The notes below the pieces were generated by a model that did not search any database, had not been told where the DNA came from, and saw nothing but the letters and a program-made list of their open reading frames with translations. From Prevotella sp. (GTDB lineage: Bacteria; Bacteroidota; Bacteroidia; Bacteroidales; Bacteroidaceae): a stretch of 10,518 bases of DNA. The position numbers and the translations under genes were made by a program. Positions 1-6,012 of this stretch are shown piece by piece (the stretch's first letter is position 1; every line of letters starts with the position of its first letter). Where the stretch lies: the NCBI GenBank assembly GCA_022511055.1, contig JAFLSH010000093.1:1-10518 (forward strand). Direction: 5' to 3'.

Positions 1-28
1 AATTGTCTGTTTCTCTGACCGATTTCTG

Positions 29-1087
29 CTAAATAGCAATTTTCATAAATACAGGATAGTGGTCAGAGTATGTGATGTCTTGTTTGTAATAAGTGATTCC
101 TTCAAGTGACGGATCATGGAAAATGTAGTCGATGCGGAACATCTTTTTACCTCTGTAGGTGTACATCCATCCGCTGCCGCATTCCTTGAATCCATCTACC
201 AAATCACCTTTCATGGTCCTGTAGACATAGGAGTAAGGTACATCATTGAAGTCACCGCACAGAATGATAGGGTTGGGGCTTTCCTTCATAATGCCTGCCA
301 TCAGCTCTGCCTGATGTGACCTGACCATCATGCCTGTTGTGTAGTTTCCGTAGAGTGTCCGCATCAGCCAGTTTTGGTTGCCTTCATCTATACCTTGCAT
401 GACTCGTTTGCTGGCCTGGTGCAAGGCACTGTTAATGCCAGTTGTCTGTAAGTGGGCATTCACTATGCGTAGCTTGTGGCCGCGTACATCAATATCAGCC
501 CATAAAGCGCTGTTTGATGAGTGTTCGAAGGGAATGGCTTCTGAATCAGTAATGGGGTAGCGGCTGAAAATAATCATATCGCCTGCACCGCTGGTAGCAT
601 ACGGGAAATACTCTTTATAATTCTCTGTATTGTTCTTATCGCCACTGACAGAGTTGTACTCCTGCAAGCAAAGCACATCAACTTTCTGCTTTTTCATGGT
701 GGCGAGTATGTCTTGAGCCATAAAGCCAGTAGTCTCACGACCGAACATGGCTACATTGTAAGTGGCTATCTTCAAACCGGGCTTTGCATCAACTCCTACA
801 GGCTCAGGCCGAAGCTGCACAATGGTGCCGATATATGGAATGCTGCAAAGCAAGGCGACCAAAGGTATGGGTGCCCAATACCACCGCCGGCGGACAAGCC
901 AATAAATCAGCAGCAAGGAGTTTGCGGCAATGATAATAGGCAGTGCATAGACTAAAAGCGCTAAGGCATTGTTGCCGGCAGGCGACACGTATCCGCCAAT
1001 AAGGCCAAACAATGTAAACCCTGTCAGAATGACAGATGCAATAAGAAATAAAAAAGAAAAGTATTTGTAAACAGCTAATTTTCCCAT
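29..1087 (-). CDS. Membrane-anchored endonuclease/exonuclease/phosphatase (EEP) family protein
   Basis: Metal-dependent phosphoesterase of the EEP fold, 352 residues. Three hydrophobic segments lie at about residues 10-33, 40-64 and 72-92. The basic RRR at 66-68 between the second and third should stay cytoplasmic, which places the catalytic domain (about 105-352) in the periplasm. The family's catalytic pattern is complete: N111 in TYNVAMF, E143 in CLQEY, H212 in NAHLQT, D279 and N281 in GDFND, D320 in FRIDYIF, and the terminal SDH at 341-343. The fold covers nucleases, sphingomyelinases and inositol-phosphate phosphatases, and sequence alone does not show which substrate is used; the membrane anchor and predicted periplasmic location make lipid or extracellular nucleic acid substrates reasonable inferences. 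The ATG start comes 31 bases after the histidine kinase stop with no promoter between them, so the two are probably co-transcribed. The family call is secure; the substrate is unknown. Confidence 0.9.
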   Translation of the reverse strand: MGKLAVYKYFSFLFLIASVILTGFTLFGLIGGYVSPAGNNALALLVYALPIIIAANSLLLIYWLVRRRWYWAPIPLVALLCSIPYIGTIVQLRPEPVGVDAKPGLKIATYNVAMFGRETTGFMAQDILATMKKQKVDVLCLQEYNSVSGDKNNTENYKEYFPYATSGAGDMIIFSRYPITDSEAIPFEHSSNSALWADIDVRGHKLRIVNAHLQTTGINSALHQASKRVMQGIDEGNQNWLMRTLYGNYTTGMMVRSHQAELMAGIMKESPNPIILCGDFNDVPYSYVYRTMKGDLVDGFKECGSGWMYTYRGKKMFRIDYIFHDPSLEGITYYKQDITYSDHYPVFMKIAI

Positions 1088-1118
1088 TACTCAATTTGTG
1101 TATGAGATGTTTGTTCTT

Positions 1119-2369
1119 TTAATCAAGGTATTTGGCTACGACTTCTATCAAGTCTTCTACGCGGAAAGGCTTGGCCATAAATTCATCACACCCAGCGGCT
1201 TTAGCTTCTTTAATGTTTTCATCGAAGGCGTATGCACTCAAGGCAATGACAGGGGTAGACTGGCTCACCTCTTTGATGATGCGTGTTGCATCGAGGCCGT
1301 TCATTTCCGGCATGCGTATATCCATCAGAATGAGGTCAGGATGCTCATCTTCGTTGAGGGTAACTGCTTCAATACCATTGTTTGCGCGAAGCAGGCGATA
1401 GCGCTTCTGTAAGACAATGCGCACCAGTTCGAAGTTAGAAATCTCGTCTTCTGCCACAAGAATAGTCTTCATGTTGTCAGTCTCTGACTGGCCTCTGTCC
1501 ATGCGAAGACTACGAATGCTGGAAGTGGTACGGTTACTTGTTGCCATACCGCCAATGGTACCATGGAAAGGCATGGTAAACGTGAATGTTGTACCTTTAC
1601 CCAACTCTGACTCCACGTCAATATGTCCCCCCATGCGCTCTACGATGATGCGGCACAAAGGCAAACCTAATCCGTAGCCCTTCTGTTGCTCAGCATCTTT
1701 TGAAGCATAGGTATCGAAGATATGGTCAATGAAATCGGGGGCAATGCCGCTTCCTGTGTCAGTAACATAGAACAAAATGTTCTGACCATCATCAATGAAC
1801 TTGTAGCCGTAGACAATTTCGCCGCTTGGAGTGTGTTTCAGCGAATTGCTGATGAGGTTGGAGAAAACCTGTACCAGTCGGTTCTCATCCGTATTCATTG
1901 TGGCTGTCAAAATCGGATTTTCCCATCTTAGGTCTACCGTATCCGGGCAGCGAGATATGAAAAGTTGCTTGATGCTCTTGCAGAGAGAATCCAAATCGAC
2001 AGGCGCGTTCTTTATGACAATTTCGCCTGACTCAACGCGCGACAAGTCAAGAATCTCGTTGACAAGATTCATCAGTCGGCTGTTGTTGCTTTCGATAATT
2101 TCCAGATACTCCATGCGCTCTTTAGGCGAATCTGTCTCAACGAGAATACGAGAAAAACCCTCAATGGCATTCAGCGGGGTGCGAATCTCATGGCTCATAT
2201 TGGCCAAGAAGAGCGACTTTGTCTTGTTGGCCTTTTCAGCGCGTTCTGCTTTTTCTTCGTATTCCTTTAGTTTCTTTGTGGCTTCATCTAAACGCCTATT
2301 GGCCAACAGTAACTTCCTGTTGACCTCTGCGTATTTTTGCATCCACAACTCTTTTTCGTCTTGATTCAT
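1119..2369 (-). CDS. Soluble hybrid sensor histidine kinase/response regulator
   Basis: Two-component signalling protein, 416 residues from the chosen ATG. Residues 1-50 are a charged, probably coiled-coil helix. The HisKA domain (about 50-115) carries phospho-acceptor H60 in SHEIRTPLNAI. The ATPase domain (about 160-268) has the N box with N171 and N175, the G1 motif DTGSGI at 204-209 and the G2 motif GYGLGL at 231-236. After a linker, a receiver domain (301-416) has acidic residues E307-D308, phospho-acceptor D350 in LMDIRMP, S378 and K400. There is no transmembrane segment, PAS/GAF or other recognisable sensor, and no DNA-binding output, so it presumably senses through a partner and relays phosphate onward; that is inference. 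An upstream in-frame GTG at 2403-2405 was rejected because it overlaps the -7 promoter box and the extra residues resemble no domain. The EEP gene follows 31 bases downstream. Confidence 0.93.
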   Translation of the reverse strand: MNQDEKELWMQKYAEVNRKLLLANRRLDEATKKLKEYEEKAERAEKANKTKSLFLANMSHEIRTPLNAIEGFSRILVETDSPKERMEYLEIIESNNSRLMNLVNEILDLSRVESGEIVIKNAPVDLDSLCKSIKQLFISRCPDTVDLRWENPILTATMNTDENRLVQVFSNLISNSLKHTPSGEIVYGYKFIDDGQNILFYVTDTGSGIAPDFIDHIFDTYASKDAEQQKGYGLGLPLCRIIVERMGGHIDVESELGKGTTFTFTMPFHGTIGGMATSNRTTSSIRSLRMDRGQSETDNMKTILVAEDEISNFELVRIVLQKRYRLLRANNGIEAVTLNEDEHPDLILMDIRMPEMNGLDATRIIKEVSQSTPVIALSAYAFDENIKEAKAAGCDEFMAKPFRVEDLIEVVAKYLD

Positions 2370-2404
2370 CCTAAATAGAAATGCGACCTTTAAAAAATAT
2401 GGCA

Positions 2405-2436
2405 CAAAGTTAGGAAAAAAAACGGAAACTACCTAA
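2405..2436 (-). promoter_or_regulatory. Bacteroides-type promoter of the kinase/EEP unit
   Basis: Read on the minus strand, TAACTTTG (2405-2412) matches the -7 consensus TAnnTTTG exactly. TTAG (2433-2436) matches three of four bases of the -33 TTTG, with a 20-base spacer. Transcription would start near 2398, leaving a leader of about 29 bases before the ATG at 2369. It lies between the glycosyltransferase stop (2453) and the kinase, so the two genes need not share a transcript. Confidence 0.7.
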
Positions 2437-2452
2437 TTTTTTCCCATTTTTT

Positions 2453-3640
2453 TTACGCACGGCGTGCTTTTTCCCACGTTCCGCTGGTTTTGTGGGTGGA
2501 TAAATAGCGTATTCCCCTAAAAATGTTGATATTCATGAACAGGAAATAGTACGGAATGTAAAGAAGTTTGTTTTTACGGCCAGAGCGGTCTGCCAGCCAG
2601 CCTGCCAGCGCGCCGCAATAGAACAGCAGCTGCATAATCAAGATGAGCGTATAGAGGCTTCCCGCTCCCAGGCCAACCAGCCCTATGTTCAAGGGAATCA
2701 GTGCCAACATGGCAAAAGGGGTTATAGACCAGCGTAAGACGCGATGGCTTACGAACTGGAACGACACCATGGGATATTTAAATGGATTCATCAGCCTGCG
2801 CAGCCACCAGATGCTCTGCAGCCCTCCGGCGGCAATGCGGCGTTTGCGCTTAGACTCCTCAGTCAAGTCCGCAGAGCCGTATTCCATGGCATAGGCATCA
2901 GACGTGTAGGCTATTCTGTGGCCTTTTGCCACGATAAGCATAGACATCATGAAGTCATCGAGTAGCGCATTGGAAGGGGCTTCTTCGTAGTGGCACATGC
3001 GGACAGAGAAAAGTTCGCCGGCGGCTCCCATGGCGGAGTAAAGCTCAGAATCCCATCGCTTTAGCAAACTTTCATATTTCCAGTATAGCCCTTCGCCTTC
3101 AGCAGCCACTTGCCCTTCCTTTCGTGCCATCACCCGTTTCTCTCCGCTTACGCAACTTACGTTCTCTTTCTCAAATTGTCGAGCGATTTCGCGTAAAGCA
3201 CTGGAATTTAGCATGGTATTTGCATCAGTGAACGTTACGATTTCAGTGTTGACTTCTTTTAGCCCATGCTGCATGGCGGCCGCTTTTCCGCGCCGTTCTG
3301 GCGTGAATACCAGCTTCACTTCTGGGTATTGGCTGAGCATTTCGTTTGAGTGGTCATCTGAGCCATCGGTGACCCACATGACGCAGAGCTTATCAGCCGG
3401 GTAGTCCAGTTGCCTGATATTCTCCATCTTTTCCTTGATGACATCTTGCTCATTGTATGCGCATATCATCAGGGTCATGCTTGGAAGCTGGGTGTCGCTT
3501 GGAGGGATGGGGTCTTTCGGAGCCCAGCCGAAAAGTCGTTTTATCTTCAAAATAACATACAACAGCATACCATATCCCAGATAGGTATAGAACACTATAA
3601 AGAGGCATAGCCAGAAAAGAATCTTGAGTGTAATCATCAT
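2453..3640 (-). CDS. Membrane glycosyltransferase, family 2 (poly-GlcNAc/cellulose synthase-like)
   Basis: Inverting GT2 enzyme that probably uses a nucleotide sugar at the inner face of the inner membrane to build a surface or exopolysaccharide; 395 residues. An N-terminal membrane segment (about 5-31) is followed by the GT-A domain: the nucleotide-binding start MICAYNE (58-64), D92 in TDGSDD, a DAN triplet at 139-141 where many relatives have DxD, and the acidic pair D228-D229 in LLDDF, the likely catalytic base region. A basic stretch KRKRR (264-268) then AAGGLQS stands where processive synthases carry Q-x-x-R-W. Three more membrane segments follow (about 302-322, 326-349, 356-376). The start is ATG at 3638-3640; the next ATG at 3637 is equally possible. 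A TTG at 3661 extends the frame but overlaps the -7 promoter box, so it is rejected. The gene forms its own unit between the RNase terminator and the kinase promoter. The sugar and product are not predictable here. Confidence 0.9.
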   Translation of the reverse strand: MMITLKILFWLCLFIVFYTYLGYGMLLYVILKIKRLFGWAPKDPIPPSDTQLPSMTLMICAYNEQDVIKEKMENIRQLDYPADKLCVMWVTDGSDDHSNEMLSQYPEVKLVFTPERRGKAAAMQHGLKEVNTEIVTFTDANTMLNSSALREIARQFEKENVSCVSGEKRVMARKEGQVAAEGEGLYWKYESLLKRWDSELYSAMGAAGELFSVRMCHYEEAPSNALLDDFMMSMLIVAKGHRIAYTSDAYAMEYGSADLTEESKRKRRIAAGGLQSIWWLRRLMNPFKYPMVSFQFVSHRVLRWSITPFAMLALIPLNIGLVGLGAGSLYTLILIMQLLFYCGALAGWLADRSGRKNKLLYIPYYFLFMNINIFRGIRYLSTHKTSGTWEKARRA

Positions 3641-3658
3641 GTAGCGTTTTTTGTTGTG

Positions 3659-3690
3659 CAAAGAAACAAAAAATAATTGACATGGGCAAG
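3659..3690 (-). promoter_or_regulatory. Bacteroides-type promoter of the GT2 gene
   Basis: On the minus strand TTTCTTTG (3659-3666) differs from TAnnTTTG at one position. CTTG (3687-3690), 20 bases upstream, matches three of four bases of the -33 box. The predicted start near 3652 gives a leader of only about 12-15 bases before the ATG. The -33 box directly abuts the T-tract of the upstream RNase terminator. Confidence 0.6.
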
Positions 3691-3723
3691 AAAAAGGGGA
3701 ACAATTTTCATTTGTTCCCCTTT
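3691..3723 (-). terminator. Intrinsic terminator of the HU-RNase G operon, overlapping the stop codon
   Basis: A perfect 12-bp inverted repeat: AAAGGGGAACAA at 3693-3704 and its complement at 3712-3723, with a 7-base loop. Read on the minus strand, the RNA stem is followed by a T run (3691-3695, partly within the stem) and then CTTG. The stop codon of the RNase gene (TGA, 3708-3710) lies in the loop, so the upstream arm of the hairpin encodes the last residues of the protein. Because both flanks are A/T runs, it might also stop transcription in the other direction. Confidence 0.9.
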
Positions 3724-5306
3724 GTCTTTGTGGTCTTTGTCTCTATTTCCTCTTTCATGTCGATGAATTGCCGTTTTTCATCATAGAATTCATATTGCAG
3801 GAATCCCAGTTTCTGTGAGGGAATAACGCGCACCCCGAAGCCATACTTCATCTGCCACTTGCGCTTCAGCGACACAATACCTTGGTTGATGAAAGCTGCC
3901 ACGTATGGGTGTACATGCAGATAAAACTTCCTAACACCAATCTTGTTTACCAGGCGGTTAATTTTGCTCTCCAGTTGGTCTGTGAAAAGAATTGAGGATT
4001 TAATTTTTCCCGTACCGAAACAGGTTGGACACTCTTCCTCTACATTGACATCCATGGCAGGTCTCACGCGCTGGCGCGTTATCTGCATCAGGCCGAATTT
4101 CGACAAAGGCAGGATGTTGTGGCGGGCACGGTCTTTCTGCATGTTTTTGCACATGCGCTCATAAAGCATCTGGCGGTCTTCTGCAAGATTCATGTCCACG
4201 AAGTCGACCACGATGATTCCTCCCATATCCCGTAGTCGCAGCTGTCTGGCCAGTTCATCGGCAGCCCCCAGATTGGTTTCAAGCGCATTGGCTTCTTGAC
4301 CGTTTTCCTTCTTAACGCGAGTTCCGCTGTTTACGTCTACCACGTGCATGGCTTCGGTATGCTCAATGATGAGGTATGCCCCGTGCTTATAGTTGACAGT
4401 ACGCCCGAAGCCCGACTTCAATTGCTTAGTCACTCCGAAATTGTCGAAGATGGGCACATTGCCCGTGTACTGCTTCACAATTTCCTGCTTCTCTGGCGCA
4501 ATGATGCCAACATATTCCTTTACCTGGTGGAAAATAGCTTCATCATTGATGTGAATGCCATCATACGTGGGGTTGAACAGGTCGCGCAGCAGTGCCACGG
4601 CACGGCTCTCTTCTTCAAACACCATGATGGGGCGCTCGGTTGTTGTCTGAACTTTTGCGATGGTATCTTCCCATCGCTTCAGCAGAATCTTCATCTCTGC
4701 GTCTAATTCAGCCGCCCGTTTTCCCTCTGCCACGGTGCGCACGATAACTCCAAAGTTCTTGGGCTTGATGCTTTGAATGAGCTGCTTTAGCCTGCTACGT
4801 TCCTCGCTACGTTTGATTTTTGTAGAGACGTTCACCTTATCTCCAAACGGAATCAGAACGATGTATCGCCCAGCAAAGCTCAGTTCGCATGTCAAGCGAG
4901 GCCCTTTGGTGGAGATGGGTTCCTTCACTACCTGCACTAACAGTTCCTGACCGACTTTCAGTGTGGTTTGCACACTGCCCTCTTTGGGAAGGTCTGGCTG
5001 GCGGGTAGCCTTCTGGATGGGATAAAGGTTTTTCTTGTCACTCTGTACCTGTTTTAGATACTTTTCAAAAGAGCTAAATTGATTGCCCAGATCAAGATAA
5101 TGCAGGAAGGCCACCTTTTCGTAGCCTACGTCTACGAAACAGGCATTCAATCCGGGCATCAGCTTCTTAACCTTTGCCGCATAGATGTTTCCAACCGAAT
5201 ATGACACCGCTTGCGGCTCATTCTGGTATTCTACCAGCTGCTTATCCTCAAGCAAGGCGATGGAAATCTCCTTCGGTTGTACATCAATGATTACTTCGCT
5301 TGTCAT
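3708..5306 (-). CDS. rng: Ribonuclease G/E family endoribonuclease
   Basis: Endoribonuclease that cuts single-stranded RNA near 5' ends. In other bacteria RNase G matures the 5' end of 16S rRNA and RNase E starts mRNA decay. Length is 532 residues, RNase G-like, with no long C-terminal degradosome scaffold. An S1-type RNA-binding region spans about 35-150 and is enlarged by a polar insertion at about 75-118, a feature I associate with Bacteroidota members. The DNase I-like catalytic part contains the metal-binding aspartates D324 in HVVDVNSG and D368 in VVDFVDM. The Zn-link motif CPTCFGTG supplies C426 and C429, used for dimer and tetramer assembly. The tail from 515 is lysine/threonine-rich. 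The ATG is unambiguous: MTSEVIIDVQP aligns with the usual family start. The gene lies 100 bases after the small basic protein with no -7 box in between, so it is probably co-transcribed with that gene and HU. The leader contains an inverted repeat, and a strong terminator begins inside the gene's end. Confidence 0.96.
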   Translation of the reverse strand: MTSEVIIDVQPKEISIALLEDKQLVEYQNEPQAVSYSVGNIYAAKVKKLMPGLNACFVDVGYEKVAFLHYLDLGNQFSSFEKYLKQVQSDKKNLYPIQKATRQPDLPKEGSVQTTLKVGQELLVQVVKEPISTKGPRLTCELSFAGRYIVLIPFGDKVNVSTKIKRSEERSRLKQLIQSIKPKNFGVIVRTVAEGKRAAELDAEMKILLKRWEDTIAKVQTTTERPIMVFEEESRAVALLRDLFNPTYDGIHINDEAIFHQVKEYVGIIAPEKQEIVKQYTGNVPIFDNFGVTKQLKSGFGRTVNYKHGAYLIIEHTEAMHVVDVNSGTRVKKENGQEANALETNLGAADELARQLRLRDMGGIIVVDFVDMNLAEDRQMLYERMCKNMQKDRARHNILPLSKFGLMQITRQRVRPAMDVNVEEECPTCFGTGKIKSSILFTDQLESKINRLVNKIGVRKFYLHVHPYVAAFINQGIVSLKRKWQMKYGFGVRVIPSQKLGFLQYEFYDEKRQFIDMKEEIETKTTKTKGNK

Positions 5307-5339
5307 TCTTCTTGATTTTGGACTTGTTAGTAAATAGGA

Positions 5340-5382
5340 AAGGGGTGTACTACGTCTTTATCCGACAATTTGTACACTCCTT
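5340..5382 (-). promoter_or_regulatory. Hairpin-forming inverted repeat in the RNase G leader
   Basis: On the minus strand AAGGAGTGTAC (5382-5372) can pair with GTACACCCCTT (5350-5340): ten base pairs, one A-C mismatch and a 21-base loop. It starts 24 bases after the stop of the small protein and ends 33 bases before the RNase ATG. Only a weak T-containing stretch follows, so it is a poor intrinsic terminator. It could be an RNA processing or regulatory structure separating the RNase reading frame from its upstream partners. Function is inferred from position only. Confidence 0.5.
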
Positions 5383-5406
5383 CCATTCTTTTTGTTTCGC
5401 CAGAAC

Positions 5407-5496
5407 TTACTTGCTCTTATGACGATTCTTGCGCAGTCTCTTCTTACGCTTGTGGGTTGCCATCTTATGGCCCTTCTTTTTCTTTCCGTTTGGCAT
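5407..5496 (-). CDS. 29-residue basic protein, AURKAIP1/COX24-like (mS38/bS22-type ribosomal protein)
   Basis: A very small gene: 29 codons plus TAA. It starts MPNGKKKKGHK and continues with ATHKRKKRLRKNRHKSK. More than half of the residues are Lys, Arg or His, with none acidic. The core HKRKKRLRKNRHK resembles the C-terminal COX24/AURKAIP1 motif of mitochondrial ribosomal protein mS38 and the tiny bS22 of mycobacteria, which sit in the small subunit near the decoding region. I therefore call it a probable small ribosomal protein. ATG at 5494-5496 is the natural start; an internal ATG at codon 12 would leave only 18 residues. It begins 39 bases after the HU stop, in an A/T-rich stretch without its own clear promoter, and lies 100 bases before RNase G. 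The coding call is strong, since such short basic frames are otherwise unlikely to be this regular; the ribosomal role rests on resemblance recalled without a search. Confidence 0.82.
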   Translation of the reverse strand: MPNGKKKKGHKMATHKRKKRLRKNRHKSK

Positions 5497-5535
5497 AGTT
5501 AATGAATTATTTATATTTATGAATTAATTACTCTC

Positions 5536-5811
5536 TTATTTCATCTTTGCGATAAAACTCTTTGCGGGCTTGAATGCCGGATAGTCATGGGCATCGATAA
5601 CCAGCGTGGTGTTCTTTGAGATATTACGGGCAGTCTTCTGGGCACGGTGCTTGACAATGAAGCTACCAAATCCACGCAGGTAGACATTGTCTTTGTTTTG
5701 CGCAAGACTCACACGAATTTCTTCCATAAAAGCCTCAACCGTTGCTGCAACATCTTTCTTGGCAACTCCAGTCTCATCGGCAATCTTGTTGATAATATCA
5801 GCTTTTGTCAT
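5536..5811 (-). CDS. HU/IHF-family DNA-binding protein
   Basis: Histone-like nucleoid protein that binds DNA as a dimer and bends it; 91 residues, the usual HU length. It begins with the canonical MTKADIINKIA helix, carries the signature GFGSF at 47-51, and then the beta-arm (about 53-75) that enters the minor groove. Where E. coli HU has R-N-P at the arm tip, this protein has R-N-I (62-64), so the intercalating proline is missing; I recall the same ARNISKNT pattern in other Bacteroidales HU proteins. The C-terminal PAFKPAKSF matches the family. ATG at 5809-5811 follows a promoter with an exact -7 box. It is the first gene of a probable operon with the small ribosomal-type protein and RNase G. 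It may be one of several HU paralogues, so no specific symbol is given. Confidence 0.95.
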   Translation of the reverse strand: MTKADIINKIADETGVAKKDVAATVEAFMEEIRVSLAQNKDNVYLRGFGSFIVKHRAQKTARNISKNTTLVIDAHDYPAFKPAKSFIAKMK

Positions 5812-5858
5812 TTCTGTTATTTTTATAGATTAAAACCTATGTTTTTTATTTCGGAGTG

Positions 5859-5890
5859 CAAAGATACTTGTTTTCAATGGATTATCGAAA
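5859..5890 (-). promoter_or_regulatory. Bacteroides-type promoter of the HU operon
   Basis: On the minus strand TATCTTTG (5859-5866) is an exact match to TAnnTTTG. TTTC (5887-5890) matches three of four bases of the -33 box at a 20-base spacing. The predicted start near 5852 gives a leader of about 40 bases. A series of A-tracts lies immediately upstream. Confidence 0.75.
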
Positions 5891-5947
5891 TTTTTCTGCA
5901 TTTTTTTTTAATTTTTATCTTTTTTGTTGCTTGTTTGGAGGCTTTTT
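5891..5947 (-). promoter_or_regulatory. A-tract region upstream of the HU promoter
   Basis: On the plus strand T runs occur at 5891-5895, 5901-5909, 5912-5916, 5920-5925 and 5943-5947. As A-tracts on the transcribed-gene strand, they lie directly upstream of the HU -33 box. The centres of the first four are about 9-12 bases apart, close to helical phasing. Such a tract can act as an UP element and give curved DNA. The effect is inferred. Confidence 0.45.
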
Positions 5948-5957
5948 GTGTTCCTTA

Positions 5958-6001
5958 GCCCCCAAAACTGGGGGTAAACAAGGGTATTACCAAATGGGGG
6001 C
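5958..6001 (-). terminator. Hairpin region after the GT4 gene, with two alternative pairings
   Basis: This is the gap between the GT4 stop (6013) and the HU promoter. A short hairpin is formed by CCCCCA (5959-5964) and TGGGGG (5969-5974) with a 4-base loop. The same left arm, extended to GCCCCCA (5958-5964), can instead pair with TGGGGGC at 5995-6001, 7 bp with a 30-base loop. It is the best candidate for the end of the acyltransferase-GT4 transcript, but no T run follows on the minus strand, so it is not a canonical intrinsic terminator. Confidence 0.45.
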
Positions 6002-6012
6002 AGCCCTGTTTT

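Noticed and set aside
804..1094. Cysteine-rich minus-strand frame overlapping the start of the EEP gene
   Set aside because: It is out of frame with a well-supported gene and shows no recognisable motif.
2456..2472. Palindrome GCACGGCGTGC followed by a T run
   Set aside because: With a realistic loop the stem is only 4 bp, it lies inside the end of the GT2 gene, and the T run is on the strand with no gene to terminate.
5497..5535. ATGAATTA direct repeats between HU and the small protein gene
   Set aside because: The stretch is almost pure A/T, where such short repeats are expected by chance; it looks like an ordinary A/T-rich translation leader.
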